Shown in pieces: positions 16,165 through 26,462 of a DNA stretch of 64,000 nt; positions within the stretch are counted from its first letter, which is position 1; every line of letters starts with the position of its first letter. The stretch is from the NCBI RefSeq assembly GCF_027568395.1, contig NZ_JANKZL010000003.1, positions 124,001 to 188,000 of the forward strand. The letters are read 5' to 3'. The notes under the pieces were generated by a model. It saw only the letters and a list, made by a program, of their open reading frames with translations, was not told the DNA's origin and made no database searches. Origin of the DNA: Aminobacter sp. HY435 (GTDB taxonomy: Bacteria; Pseudomonadota; Alphaproteobacteria; Rhizobiales; Rhizobiaceae). Both the position numbers and the translations under genes were made by a program.

Positions 16165-17775
16165 TCAATCCTGCAGCATTCCACCGGCCGTTTCGAGCGC
16201 CTCGGGCGTGTCGACATCGACGGCAGCCCCTGCCCCAATCTCGACGTCGATGACATCGATGCCTTCCGCCTCGACGAGATGACGCGCGCCGGTGTCGCCC
16301 TCGAGATGGGCAACGGCGGCGAACAGCGTCCGCGGCAGGATGACCGGGTTGCCGCGCTTGCCGTCGTGCGTGGCGCGGACGACGGCGCGGCCGTCGGCAC
16401 GCTCGAAGGCTTCGATCAGCCGATCGAGATCGGCAGACAGCACCTCCGGCATGTCGCCGAGAACGATCAACGCGCCGGCGGCGTCATCAGGCAGCGCCGC
16501 CACGCCGGTCTTCAGCGAACCGGAAAGGCCGGCGGCGAAATCGGCATTGTGCACGAGCGGAATGTCGAGTCCGGCAAGCGCCACGGCGATCCGCGCGACC
16601 TGGTGCCCGGTGACAGCGACGGCTCCCCCCGCCTTCGACGCAAGCACGCGCTCGGCGGTGCGGCGCACCAGCGGCTTGCCCTGGAACAGCGCCATCAGCT
16701 TGTTGGGGCCTGCCATGCGGCTTGAGCGGCCGGCGGCCAAAAGCACGGCATGGACCTTGGGCATGGCGGGAATGGCCGGGAGATCGCGCGGCTGCGGTCG
16801 CGTCGGTATCTCCATCAGCAGGCCGCCCACCCCCATGGCGCCAATGTCGGCGGCGGTCACCTCCAGCCCTGAAATCAGCCGGTCGAGCACCCAGTCAAAG
16901 CCGTTCTCCTTGGGACTGCGGGCGCAGCCAGGCGCGCCGATCACCGCCGTCTCGCCGATGTGCCCCAGGACGAGCAGGTTGCCCGGATCGACAGGCATGC
17001 CGGATCGCGTGACCGTGCCACCTGCCGCACGAATGGCGGCTGGGATGACGTCGTCGAAATCGCTGAGCGCCGACGCGCCGAAGATCAGCAGCAAGTCGTG
17101 CTCACGGGCAAGCGCGCGCGCCGCATCGGCAACGACGTCTGCGTCGTGCGGCGTGCGCCGCTCGGCGATCAACCGGCTGCCGGAGCGGGCCAGGCGCTGC
17201 TCGGTCACGCGCAGCGTCTTGTCGAGAACGCTTGGCTTGACGCTGGGCAGCACCGTCTGGATGACGGCGACCCGCTTGGCGGTAAAAGGGCTCACGGCGA
17301 ATATCTCGCGCGTGGCGCACAGTTCGACTGCCTTGTCGACGAGGCGTCCAGCCACGGCGAAGGGAATGATCTTCACCGTGGCGACCATCTGCCCCTGTTC
17401 GACCGTATCGTGGCGGGCCAGCGTCGCCACGGTGATTGCCGGGTCGATGGCGTTGATGGCGTCGACCAGGCTTGCGTCGACGGTGAAGACACCGGCCTTG
17501 GAGGCATGAAGGTTGACCCGCCCGGTCGAGGCCGGCCTGACCTCGACATGTCGGTGGCGCATGCTCGCGGCAATCGTCCCGGCGGCGCTGTCCTCGCCGA
17601 GATCGCCCGGCTCGAGTACCGCAACGACGATCTCGCTCAGTCCCGCCGCCATGAGCTTGTCGATGTCCTGGGCTGAAAGGACGTGCGCCTTGCGATAGCG
17701 ATGCTCGCCGGCCGTCGTCGCATGCGCCAGAACAGCGCCCTCGGCCTCGCCGAGAGGAACCCTGCCGAATTTCAC
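16165..17775 (-). CDS. Molybdopterin-binding / MobA-like NTP transferase fusion
   Basis: A 536-residue two-domain protein. Residues 1-330 resemble MoeA/MoCF molybdopterin-binding domains (RVAVIQTVLPSVKPSVLDKT, LLLIFGASALSDFDDVIPAA, SPKENGFDWVLDRL). Residues about 338-536 are a MocA/MobA-type nucleotidyltransferase with VLLAAGRSSRMAGPNKL and LIVLGDMPEV. MocA-type enzymes attach CMP to molybdopterin to make the cytosine dinucleotide cofactor of xanthine- and CO-dehydrogenase-type hydroxylases. The GTG start overlaps the preceding xdhC-type stop by four bases, so it is coupled to the maturation genes. Also seen in other rhizobia as one fused gene; specificity for CTP is inferred. Confidence 0.88.
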   Translation of the reverse strand: MKFGRVPLGEAEGAVLAHATTAGEHRYRKAHVLSAQDIDKLMAAGLSEIVVAVLEPGDLGEDSAAGTIAASMRHRHVEVRPASTGRVNLHASKAGVFTVDASLVDAINAIDPAITVATLARHDTVEQGQMVATVKIIPFAVAGRLVDKAVELCATREIFAVSPFTAKRVAVIQTVLPSVKPSVLDKTLRVTEQRLARSGSRLIAERRTPHDADVVADAARALAREHDLLLIFGASALSDFDDVIPAAIRAAGGTVTRSGMPVDPGNLLVLGHIGETAVIGAPGCARSPKENGFDWVLDRLISGLEVTAADIGAMGVGGLLMEIPTRPQPRDLPAIPAMPKVHAVLLAAGRSSRMAGPNKLMALFQGKPLVRRTAERVLASKAGGAVAVTGHQVARIAVALAGLDIPLVHNADFAAGLSGSLKTGVAALPDDAAGALIVLGDMPEVLSADLDRLIEAFERADGRAVVRATHDGKRGNPVILPRTLFAAVAHLEGDTGARHLVEAEGIDVIDVEIGAGAAVDVDTPEALETAGGMLQD

Positions 17776-18482
17776 GCTGCCTCGCCTTTCGCCTTGCCTG
17801 CCAGCCCGCGCGAGCGGAACGCCGATATCACCTGCGCCAGCACGGCCACCGCAATCTCGGCCGGACTTGCCGCGCCGATGTCGAGCCCGATCGGCGCATT
17901 GATGCGCTCGATCTGTTGCGGCGTGGCGCCCATGGCGAGCAGGCGCTCGACACGCTTGGCGTGCGTTTTGCGGCTCCCGAGAGCGCCAACGTAGAAGCAC
18001 TCGGCATCGAGCGCGGCCTTGAGCGCGTAGTCGTCGATCTTCGGGTCATGCGTCACGGCGGCCAGCGCGGCGTAACGATCCAGCGGGCGACGGGTGAGCA
18101 CGTCCTCTGGCCATTCAGCGTTCAGGCTGCCCTCGAGAAAGCGCTCGGCGCTGGCAAACGCCGTACGCGGATCGATGATCTCGATTGGGAACCCGGCGAT
18201 CCGCGCCATCGGCGCAAGCGCCTGGCTGATGTGCACCGCGCCGATGACCACCAGGCGGGGTTGCGGCAGGTGCACGTTGAGGAAGAACTGGCGGCCCTCG
18301 GCCTCGACACTGCCGGAAAGGCCGGTGCGGAATGCCTTGGCGATGGCCTGCCCCAGATCGCCGGCAACGAGATCGCCTTCCTTGACGACGCGGTCGCGGC
18401 CGTCGCCCATGTCGGTGACGAGGATGGCGGCGCGGCGGGAGCGGCGCTCGGCGTTGAGGGTCTTCAGTGCAAACGGATCCAT
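17772..18482 (-). CDS. XdhC-type maturation protein, Rossmann half
   Basis: A 236-residue protein corresponding to the C-terminal XdhC Rossmann domain: PRLVVIGAVHISQALAPMAR is the nucleotide-binding segment, then IIDPRTAFAS, AVTHDPKIDDYALKAAL and FYVGALGSRKTHAKRVERL, all hallmarks of XdhC/CoxI. XdhC proteins bind sulfurated molybdenum cofactor and insert it into xanthine-dehydrogenase-family apoenzymes. The ATG at 18482 lies four bases after the stop of the N-terminal half gene. The usual N-terminal XdhC_CoxI domain is encoded separately just upstream. Confidence 0.9.
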   Translation of the reverse strand: MDPFALKTLNAERRSRRAAILVTDMGDGRDRVVKEGDLVAGDLGQAIAKAFRTGLSGSVEAEGRQFFLNVHLPQPRLVVIGAVHISQALAPMARIAGFPIEIIDPRTAFASAERFLEGSLNAEWPEDVLTRRPLDRYAALAAVTHDPKIDDYALKAALDAECFYVGALGSRKTHAKRVERLLAMGATPQQIERINAPIGLDIGAASPAEIAVAVLAQVISAFRSRGLAGKAKGEAA

Positions 18483-18486
18483 CGCC

Positions 18487-18822
18487 CTACCCCAGCCGCT
18501 CGACATAAACCCGGATGCGGCCGCCGCAGGAGAGCCCGACCTGCCAGGCGGTCTCGTCGGCGACGCCGAACTCCAGCATCTTCGGCTTGCCGCTGCCGAT
18601 GACCTCAATGGCTTCCGAAATTACCGCACCTTCGACGCAGCCGCCGGAAACCGACCCGTGGAACGTTCCGTCGGCATCGATGACGAGATGGCTGCCGACG
18701 GGCCGCGGCGCCGAGCCCCAGGTCTCGACAACCGTGGCGATGGCGACATCCTTGCCGTCCTTCATCCAGTTTTCGGCGATGGTCAGCGGGTCGCGCGCCT
18801 CGTCCAGGAAACTGCTGGGCAT
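18487..18822 (-). CDS. XdhC_CoxI N-terminal domain protein
   Basis: A 111-residue protein made of the XdhC_CoxI domain: VAIATVVETWGSAPRPVGSH, GSVSGGCVEGAVISEA and a final GLSCGGRIRVYVE. The CVEG cysteine and the second Cys are conserved in the family and thought to handle the Mo cofactor. A near-perfect AAAGGAGG precedes the ATG. It belongs to a CO-dehydrogenase-type accessory set (MoxR, VWA, XdhC halves, Mob fusion) and likely acts together with the Rossmann half encoded next. Confidence 0.9.
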   Translation of the reverse strand: MPSSFLDEARDPLTIAENWMKDGKDVAIATVVETWGSAPRPVGSHLVIDADGTFHGSVSGGCVEGAVISEAIEVIGSGKPKMLEFGVADETAWQVGLSCGGRIRVYVERLG

Positions 18823-18839
18823 TGGTACCTCCTTTGGGC

Positions 18840-20075
18840 TCAGGTTGCCCGGCCGAGGCCGTCAAGCCACAGGCGCGGATCGGACCTGCGCGAAGCGGGA
18901 GCGCCGAGCGACGCGCAGAGATCGCCGAGCGCATTGAGATTGTGGACCGGACGGAATTCGTCGACATGCGGCAGCATGGCGCGAACGCCGCGAGCCCGCG
19001 CCTCGAAACCGTCGAAGCGCAACAGCGGGTTGAGCCAGATCAGCCGGCGGCACGACTTGTTCAGGCGCTCCATTTCCTCGCCGAGACCGGCAACGTCGTC
19101 GCGCTCCAGCCCATCGGTGATGAGCAGCACCACCGCGCCCTGGCCAAGGACGCGACGCGACCAAAGCCGGTTGAACTCGCCAATGGTGTCGCCGATGCGG
19201 GTTCCGCCGGACCAGTCCTTGACCGCAGCCGAGCATTCGGCAAGTGCCGCGTCGGGGTCGCTGTGGCGCATCTGCCGCGTCAGGTTGGTCAGTCGCGTGC
19301 CGAAGACGAATGTGTGCACGCGCCTGCGCTTTTCCGTCAGGGCGTGCAGGAAATGCAGGAAGATGCGCGTGTACTGGCTCATCGAGCCGGAGATGTCGGC
19401 GAGCACGACGAGCGGTGGGTGGATCTCACGGGGCGAGCGGAACTTCGGCAGGATCAGTTGCCCGCCGGTGCGCGCCGCCGCCCGCATCATGGCGCGCGGA
19501 TCGGCCCTGCCGCCATGCGCGTCGGGCTTGAAGCGACGGGTGCGGACAGTGTCGAACGGCAGCCGCAGCGCCGCGATCTCGCGCCTGGCCTGCGCAATCT
19601 CGGACGCCGTCATCTGGGCGAAATCCTTGCCGCGCAGCATTTCGTTGCCAGACACCGTGAAGCGCGCGTCGACCTCGATCTCGGGGATTTCGCGCGGCGG
19701 CTGGGCCTTCTGGTGGCCCTCGAACATCGCCTCGCTGACGCGGTTTTCAGCGGTGCGCGGCTTCTGCTTCTCGCGGCGGTCGGGCGCAACCGGAGAAAAC
19801 ATCGCCAGCATCTTTTCGATCAGCTCGCGCGATTTCCAAAATAGCCGGAACGCCTCGTCGAATATGGCGTGATCCTCGTGCCGGCTGACCAGCACGGCAT
19901 GCAGCGTCCAGTAGAAATCGTCGCGCGAGCCGATGCCCGAGGCCAGCACAGCTTCGATGGCATCCATGACCGAGGCCGGGCCGACCCGCATGCCGGCCTT
20001 GCGCAGGGCGCGGGCGAAATAGACGATGTTGTCGGCGATGCGGCCGTCGGGTGCTGCGGAGCGTAGCGCGTCCAT
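18840..20075 (-). CDS. CoxE-type VWA domain protein
   Basis: A 411-residue CoxE-like protein with a C-terminal von Willebrand A domain. The MIDAS motif is seen in VVLADISGSMSQY (DxSxS) and VVLLITDGLERDD. The N-terminal half is the helical DUF58/VWA-CoxE region (ADNIVYFARALRKAGMRVGP). CoxE works with the CoxD MoxR ATPase in maturing molybdenum hydroxylases such as CO dehydrogenase, probably in formation of the Mo-Cu or Mo-S site. The ATG at 20075 has GGAG seven bases upstream; the GTG at 20078 just before it is possible. It follows the MoxR gene without a gap. Confidence 0.9.
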   Translation of the reverse strand: MDALRSAAPDGRIADNIVYFARALRKAGMRVGPASVMDAIEAVLASGIGSRDDFYWTLHAVLVSRHEDHAIFDEAFRLFWKSRELIEKMLAMFSPVAPDRREKQKPRTAENRVSEAMFEGHQKAQPPREIPEIEVDARFTVSGNEMLRGKDFAQMTASEIAQARREIAALRLPFDTVRTRRFKPDAHGGRADPRAMMRAAARTGGQLILPKFRSPREIHPPLVVLADISGSMSQYTRIFLHFLHALTEKRRRVHTFVFGTRLTNLTRQMRHSDPDAALAECSAAVKDWSGGTRIGDTIGEFNRLWSRRVLGQGAVVLLITDGLERDDVAGLGEEMERLNKSCRRLIWLNPLLRFDGFEARARGVRAMLPHVDEFRPVHNLNALGDLCASLGAPASRRSDPRLWLDGLGRAT

Positions 20076-20078
20076 CAC

Positions 20079-21008
20079 CTACTCCGCTGCCGAAAGCTCC
20101 GCCTTCACCTCGTTGAGGATCCGGCGGCCCTCGCCCTGTTCGATACGTGCAATGTCGTCCTGGTATTTGAGCAGGACCCCGATCGTGTCGGAAATCGTCT
20201 CGGGATCGAGCGCCACCTTGTCGAGTTCGGTCAGCGCGCCGGCCCAGTCGATGGTTTCGGCCACGCCCGGCACCTTGAACAGCTCGATTTCGCGCAGGCG
20301 CTGGATGAAGCGAACGACCTCGGCCGACAGACGCTTGTTGGCCTGCGGCACCTTGCGACGGACAATTTCCAGCTCGCGCTCCGCATTGGGATAATCGACC
20401 CAATGGTAGAGGCAGCGCCGCTTGAGCGCATCGTGAATCTCGCGGGTGCGGTTGGTGGTGATGATGACGATCGGCGGCTCCTCCGCCTTGATTGTGCCGA
20501 GCTCGGGCACCGTCACCTGATAGTCGGACAGGATCTCCAGCAGGAAGGCTTCGAACGCCTCGTCGGTGCGGTCGAGTTCGTCGATCAGGAACACCGGGGC
20601 AGCACCGGCCTTGCCGGTCAGGGCATCGAGCACGGGGCGGCGGATCAGATACTTTTCGGAGAAGACGTTCTTTTCCATGTCGGAGCGATCGACGTTGCCG
20701 ACCGCTTCCTCCATGCGAATTTCGATCATCTGCGCCGCGTAGTTCCACTCGTAGACGGCGGACGAGACGTCGAGGCCTTCGTAGCACTGGAGACGGATCA
20801 GCCGGCGGCCGAGCGCGCTGGCCAGGACCTTGGCGATTTCGGTCTTGCCGACGCCGGCCTCACCCTCGAGGAACAGCGGCCGATTCATGCGCAGGCTCAG
20901 GAACAGCACCGTCGCCAACGCCCGGTCGGCGACATAGTCGGCGCCGGCGAGCATGGCGAGGGTCTCGTCGATCGAACTGGGGATGGGACGAGACATAAGA
21001 TCGGTCAT
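20079..21008 (-). CDS. CoxD-type MoxR AAA+ ATPase
   Basis: A 309-residue MoxR-family AAA+ ATPase. Walker A GEAGVGKTE is near residue 50, Walker B VFLIDELDRTDEAFE follows, then the sensor IIITTNRTREIHDALKRRC and arginine finger region. MoxR proteins act as chaperones for metal insertion with a VWA partner, here the next gene (18840-20075). In the cox cluster of CO oxidisers the equivalent is CoxD. First gene of the maturation run, 18 bases after the flavin reductase gene, so the reductase may be co-transcribed. Confidence 0.92.
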   Translation of the reverse strand: MTDLMSRPIPSSIDETLAMLAGADYVADRALATVLFLSLRMNRPLFLEGEAGVGKTEIAKVLASALGRRLIRLQCYEGLDVSSAVYEWNYAAQMIEIRMEEAVGNVDRSDMEKNVFSEKYLIRRPVLDALTGKAGAAPVFLIDELDRTDEAFEAFLLEILSDYQVTVPELGTIKAEEPPIVIITTNRTREIHDALKRRCLYHWVDYPNAERELEIVRRKVPQANKRLSAEVVRFIQRLREIELFKVPGVAETIDWAGALTELDKVALDPETISDTIGVLLKYQDDIARIEQGEGRRILNEVKAELSAAE

Positions 21009-21026
21009 GGCGCTTCCGGAGATGGC

Positions 21027-21521
21027 CTAGAGCACGTGGTAGCTGCGGCCGTGATAGATCAACGGGCGGAGGTTATCGCCGATGCGCAACCCTGTCACCT
21101 TGCCAAACATCACGCGATGCGTCGCCAGTTCCTTGGTGTCGACCAGCTCGCAGTCGAATACCGCGACCGCGTCGCCCAGCGTCGGGGCGCCGGATGCCAG
21201 CATTTCCCACTCGGCAAGCGCGAAACGCTCCTCCGGCGGCAAGCCGGTGACGCCCGAGAAGGCGACGGCCAGCGGTTCGTGGCGCGCGGCCAGCGTATTG
21301 AGCGCGAAATTGCCGTTGGCGACGAAGGCGTCGTTCTTGGGGTTTTCGCGATTGACGCAGACAAGCACCATGGGCGGGGTGTCGGACACCGAGCAGGCCG
21401 CGATGACGGTGGCGCCACGTCTGCCAGCCACGCCATCGGTGGTGACCAGGTGGACTGCGCCAGCAAAATGGCTCATCGCATCGCGGTAGGCCTGCGGCCC
21501 GACTTCAAACTTCTTGAGCAC
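21027..21521 (-). CDS. Flavin reductase domain protein
   Basis: A 164-residue flavin reductase-like FMN-binding protein of the HpaC/NtaB group. It includes YRDAMSHFAGAVHLVTTDG, GATVIAACSVSDTPPMVLVC (FMN phosphate region), FALNTLAARHEPLA and the conserved C-terminal YHGRSYHVL. Such enzymes supply reduced flavin to a two-component monooxygenase or reduce flavin with NAD(P)H. No monooxygenase lies in the window. The GTG start has AGGAA eight bases upstream. It is the first gene of a minus-strand run leading into the MoxR/VWA maturation genes and is divergent from the LivK-like gene. Confidence 0.88.
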   Translation of the reverse strand: MLKKFEVGPQAYRDAMSHFAGAVHLVTTDGVAGRRGATVIAACSVSDTPPMVLVCVNRENPKNDAFVANGNFALNTLAARHEPLAVAFSGVTGLPPEERFALAEWEMLASGAPTLGDAVAVFDCELVDTKELATHRVMFGKVTGLRIGDNLRPLIYHGRSYHVL

Positions 21522-21665
21522 TCAACTTTTCCTGCAATGAACCCTGACCGCTATATATGGCCGCATAGTTCAAGCCACAAGCAAATGAGCCACAAGCACA
21601 TTGCGCTTGGCCGGGCGGCGCAGTAGGTCAAATAGTTCGCGTAAGCTTGCCTGCGCAGAGGATTT

Positions 21666-22745
21666 TTGTTGGATCGAATGCGAGCCGCAACCGGTATCAT
21701 CACTGCACTTGGCGCATCGCTTGTTGCGTTGGCGGCCCAAGCCGAAGCGTCCAAGATAGGCGTCGCCGCGCCGCTTTCCGGCCCGCAGGCGATCCTCGGA
21801 CAACAGATCAGGGCCGGCGCAGAACAAGCCGCCGCAGCAACCGGAGCTGTACTGACAGTCAGCGACGACAGCTGCTCGGCCGAAGGCGGGACCAACGCCG
21901 CCGAAGAATTCATCGCCGCAGGCGTGGCCGTCGCCACCGGCTTCCTGTGTACCGAAGCGCTGGAAGCGGCACTGCCGCACCTCAAGGACGCCAACATCCC
22001 GGTCATCACCACAGGTGTGCGCACCAACAGCGTGACCGACAGCCGCAGCAAGACCGGCTGGCAAGTGTTCCGGCTGGGACCGCGCGGCGACAGCGAACGC
22101 GACGCGGCCGCCGCCATCCTGACGCGGCTGTGGCAAAACGAGCTGTTCGCCATCATCGACGACGGCACGATCTATGGCCGCGAGCTTGCGGAGAGCTTGC
22201 GGGCCGCGGCCGAGCAGGCCGGGCTGAAACCGGTGTTCGTCGACACGTTCAGGCCGCAGCTCGACAACCAGGTCGCGCTGATCGGCCGCCTGCGCAAGGC
22301 GGGCGCGACGCATGTTTTCGTCGGCGGCGACGGCGAAGACATCGCGGTGATGGGCCGCGATGCCGCAGCCCAGGGCCTGGCGATGGTATTTGCCGGCGGC
22401 GACACGCTCAACACCGCCGATCTGGCCGTGCTGCCTGCCAGCGGGACGCTGATGATCGCGCCACCGCAATGGGCCAGCCTCGCCTCAGCCGAGGTCCTGC
22501 AGCGCCTTGAAGCCGAGAAGATCGTGGCCGAAGGCTACGTCTTGCCGGCCTACGCGGCCGTGGAAATCGCCAGCGCGGCATCGGCGCTGGCGGCAACAGG
22601 CGGAAAGCCGCTCACCGAGGTGCTATCCGGCAACGCGTTCCAGACGGCGATCGGCCGTTTCCGCTTCGACGCCAAGGGCGACCTCACCCAGAACCTTTAT
22701 CGCCTGTTTCGCTTCGACGGGACCAATTTCGTACCGGTAGACTAA
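21666..22745 (+). CDS. LivK-type periplasmic binding protein
   Basis: About 359 residues: signal peptide (ITALGASLVALAAQAEA), then a type I periplasmic-binding fold (KIGVAAPLSGPQAILGQQ, GVAVATGFLCTEALEAALPH, ELFAIIDDGTIYGRELAESL). This is the branched-chain amino acid/amide ABC binding-protein family, but no permease or ATPase genes follow, so it is an orphan or a sensor. The TTG at 21666 lies three bases after AGAGGA; TTG 21669 or ATG 21678 are possible starts. It is three bases from the P1 peptidase gene, suggesting that its ligand may relate to peptide or amide breakdown. Confidence 0.85.
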   Translation: MLDRMRAATGIITALGASLVALAAQAEASKIGVAAPLSGPQAILGQQIRAGAEQAAAATGAVLTVSDDSCSAEGGTNAAEEFIAAGVAVATGFLCTEALEAALPHLKDANIPVITTGVRTNSVTDSRSKTGWQVFRLGPRGDSERDAAAAILTRLWQNELFAIIDDGTIYGRELAESLRAAAEQAGLKPVFVDTFRPQLDNQVALIGRLRKAGATHVFVGGDGEDIAVMGRDAAAQGLAMVFAGGDTLNTADLAVLPASGTLMIAPPQWASLASAEVLQRLEAEKIVAEGYVLPAYAAVEIASAASALAATGGKPLTEVLSGNAFQTAIGRFRFDAKGDLTQNLYRLFRFDGTNFVPVD

Positions 22746-22748
22746 GCC

Positions 22749-23759
22749 ATGACACTGAAGCCTGGACCGCTGAACCTGATCACCGATGTCGCCGGGCTGC
22801 GCGTCGGCAACGCTGCCGACGAACGCGTCAAATCCGGCGTGACGGTGGTGTTGTGCGACACACCGGCAACTGCGGCGGTGCAGGTACTGGGCGGGGCGCC
22901 GGGAACGCGCGAGACCGACCTGCTCGAGGCGCACAATACGGTCGAGACGGTCAACGCTGTCGTGCTGTCGGGCGGTTCGGCCTTCGGCCTCGACGCGGCA
23001 TCAGGCGTGCAGGCGGCGCTGCGCGAACGCGGCGTTGGCTTTGCCATGCGCGACCAGATCATCCCGATCGTGCCGGCGGCGATCCTGTTCGACCTGCTGA
23101 ACGGCGGCGACAAGGACTGGGGGCGCTATCCGCCCTATCGCGAACTGGGCTTCGACGCCGTGCAGGCCGCCGGCCACACGTTCGCCATAGGCAGCGCAGG
23201 CGCAGGAACCGGCGCGCTTATCGCCGGCCTGAAGGGCGGCCTCGGCTCGGCCTCGACCGTGCTGCCGAATGGCGTGACCGTCGGCGCGCTCGTCGCCGTC
23301 AACCCGACAGGCTCGGTCACCGTCGGGCGCTCCAGGAATTTCTGGGCGGCGCCTTTCGAGCTGAACCGCGAATTCGGCGGCCTCGGCTATCCCTCGCCGA
23401 TGCCCGCGGATGCAGCCCGGGTATTCAAGAAATACGAGGAAGAAAACAGCGCCGTCGCCAATACGACCATCGCGGTGATCGCCACCGACGCGGTGTTGTC
23501 GAAGGCCGCCGCCAAGCGGCTGGCGATTTCGGCGCATGACGGCTTTACCCGCGCCATCTGGCCAGTCCACACGCCGTTCGACGGCGATTTGGTGTTCGGC
23601 CTCGCGACGGGCGCCAGCGGCATCAGCGTCGGCCAGGCCGAGATCGTCGACTTTTATGCGGCGGCGACTTCGACGATGGCCAGGGCAATCGCGCGCGGCG
23701 TCCATGCCGCGACCGCCGCTGCCGGCGACATCATGCCGGTTTGGAAGGCGCGGCGATGA
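22749..23759 (+). CDS. P1-family (DmpA/NylC-like) peptidase
   Basis: A 336-residue S58/P1 aminopeptidase-amidase family protein. These N-terminal nucleophile hydrolases self-cleave to expose the nucleophile; the expected site is visible in SAVANTTIAVIATDA (Asn|Thr). Other family features are ITDVAGLRVGNA at the start, NAVVLSGGSAFGLDAASGV and GSAGAGTGALIAG. Relatives cleave beta-peptides or nylon oligomers or act as D-aminopeptidases, so the real substrate is open. It follows the binding-protein gene by three bases, so the pair may serve uptake-linked amide hydrolysis. Confidence 0.9.
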   Translation: MTLKPGPLNLITDVAGLRVGNAADERVKSGVTVVLCDTPATAAVQVLGGAPGTRETDLLEAHNTVETVNAVVLSGGSAFGLDAASGVQAALRERGVGFAMRDQIIPIVPAAILFDLLNGGDKDWGRYPPYRELGFDAVQAAGHTFAIGSAGAGTGALIAGLKGGLGSASTVLPNGVTVGALVAVNPTGSVTVGRSRNFWAAPFELNREFGGLGYPSPMPADAARVFKKYEEENSAVANTTIAVIATDAVLSKAAAKRLAISAHDGFTRAIWPVHTPFDGDLVFGLATGASGISVGQAEIVDFYAAATSTMARAIARGVHAATAAAGDIMPVWKARR

Positions 23760-23835
23760 CGCAAAACCCTTCATTGACGGTATGTTAGAGCTTTGACCTG
23801 AAAAACAGATTCAACCGGGAACGAGAGGGATTGCC

Positions 23836-24552
23836 GTGAAATCGATCAAGCTTCTTTGCCTCGCCGGCGTGTCGCTGCTCGCCGCGCAGACCGCGCAGGC
23901 GGGCGACGCCGCGGAACTCAACGTGCTCGGCTTCGGCGCCGACGGCAAGACTTTCGCGTTCGAAGAGTTCGGCGTGCAGGATGGTTCGGGCTTCCCCTAC
24001 GCCAACCGCTTCTACATCGACACCACGACCGACGAATTCCTACCCGACACGCCGATCCGCGTCATGCTGGAAGACGAGGGCAAGTCTGCGCAGGCAGCGC
24101 GGGACGAGGCGCGCCTACGCGGCGAAAAGATCGCCAGGGATGCCGACCTCGCTGCAAGCCGCGGCCATCTCGCCGGCTTCAACGCCGTCACTGAAAACAG
24201 CGCCGACCCGCACAAGATGGTGGTCAACCCGCGTCCGGTCTTCCCGCCGATCGATCCGCAACTGGAGTTCAACCTCGAAGAAATCGATCTGGGCGAAATC
24301 GAGCGCTGCCCGGGAATTGGCCCGGTGAAGGGTTTCAGGCTGACCAGGACCGTCGACGGCAAGAGCGAAGTCCTGCAGGAAGACAAGGATGTGCCCCAGA
24401 GCCGGGCCTGTCCGACCGGCTACCGCATCGGCGGGGTTCAGACCTTCTTCGCGCCGGACGGAAAGATGTCTTACGCCGTCCTCGTCACGGTCATCCGACA
24501 TGGCTTCGAAGGTCCTGATCATCGCTGGATCGCAGTGACCGGCAGGTCGTGA
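23836..24552 (+). CDS. Secreted DUF2259 protein
   Basis: A 238-residue protein with a signal peptide (IKLLCLAGVSLLAAQTAQAG) and a mature region typical of DUF2259 (LNVLGFGADGKTFAFEEFGV, FPYANRFYIDTTTDEF, GKMSYAVLVTVIRHGFEGPD). Periplasmic, function unknown. The GTG start at 23836 follows GAGAGGG. The stop overlaps the GTG of the next gene by four bases, so that membrane protein is probably its partner. Confidence 0.85.
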   Translation: MKSIKLLCLAGVSLLAAQTAQAGDAAELNVLGFGADGKTFAFEEFGVQDGSGFPYANRFYIDTTTDEFLPDTPIRVMLEDEGKSAQAARDEARLRGEKIARDADLAASRGHLAGFNAVTENSADPHKMVVNPRPVFPPIDPQLEFNLEEIDLGEIERCPGIGPVKGFRLTRTVDGKSEVLQEDKDVPQSRACPTGYRIGGVQTFFAPDGKMSYAVLVTVIRHGFEGPDHRWIAVTGRS

Positions 24553-25100
24553 GCCGCACGCCCGCCATGAGCGCCGCCGCGCGCCGCTTCGATGAGCCGG
24601 CATCGCCGGGGCTGGCAAGGCGGCTACGCACCGCTGCGCCGTCGCTGCGCATTGCCGTGGCGGGATCAGCGGCATGGGGCCTTGCCATGGGAGCGAGCGC
24701 CATCGCATCGCTGATGCTCGACCAATGGGAAACGGCGGACAGGATCCGCACGGTGGCGCTGCTGTTTTTCCTCGGCGGAGCATTGGCGTTCCCGTTCGCC
24801 TGGACGCTGGCCGGGCTGCTGACGCGCCGGCGCAGGCCCGAGACTGCCTTTGCAGCGTGCTTCGTGGCGCTGGCCGCCATGACCGTCGGCCTGACCGCCT
24901 TGCTCTACGCACTCCAATACCGCAGCTATTATGCCGAATGGCACGCGCCGGCCTTCACCCTCACCTGGGCGTTCCAATTCGTGTTCACCGGCTTGGTGGC
25001 CGCCTATCAGTTCGCCGTCTTGGGCGTGAGGATGTACTTTCCGCTCGGATTCATAGCCCTAATCGCCGCAGCACTGTGGTTTGCCGGCCGTTCGCGTTGA
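24549..25100 (+). CDS. Four-helix membrane protein, unknown
   Basis: A 183-residue inner-membrane protein with four predicted helices (around AVAGSAAWGLAMGASAIASL, TVALLFFLGGALAFPFAWTL, FVALAAMTVGLTALLYAL, and the C-terminal VAAYQFAVLG to ALWFAG) and a basic Arg-rich cytoplasmic loop. No family recognised. The GTG at 24549 overlaps the DUF2259 stop; an ATG at 24567 is the alternative. It is 60 bases before purB, which has its own ribosome-binding site. Confidence 0.7.
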   Translation: MSRTPAMSAAARRFDEPASPGLARRLRTAAPSLRIAVAGSAAWGLAMGASAIASLMLDQWETADRIRTVALLFFLGGALAFPFAWTLAGLLTRRRRPETAFAACFVALAAMTVGLTALLYALQYRSYYAEWHAPAFTLTWAFQFVFTGLVAAYQFAVLGVRMYFPLGFIALIAAALWFAGRSR

Positions 25101-25160
25101 GCATTGCGCCCACCTCTGTTAGGGGAGCGGCGACGAAACCCCAGCTGGAAGAGCCCCGCC

Positions 25161-26458
<1,298 letters not shown>

Positions 26459-26462
<4 letters not shown>

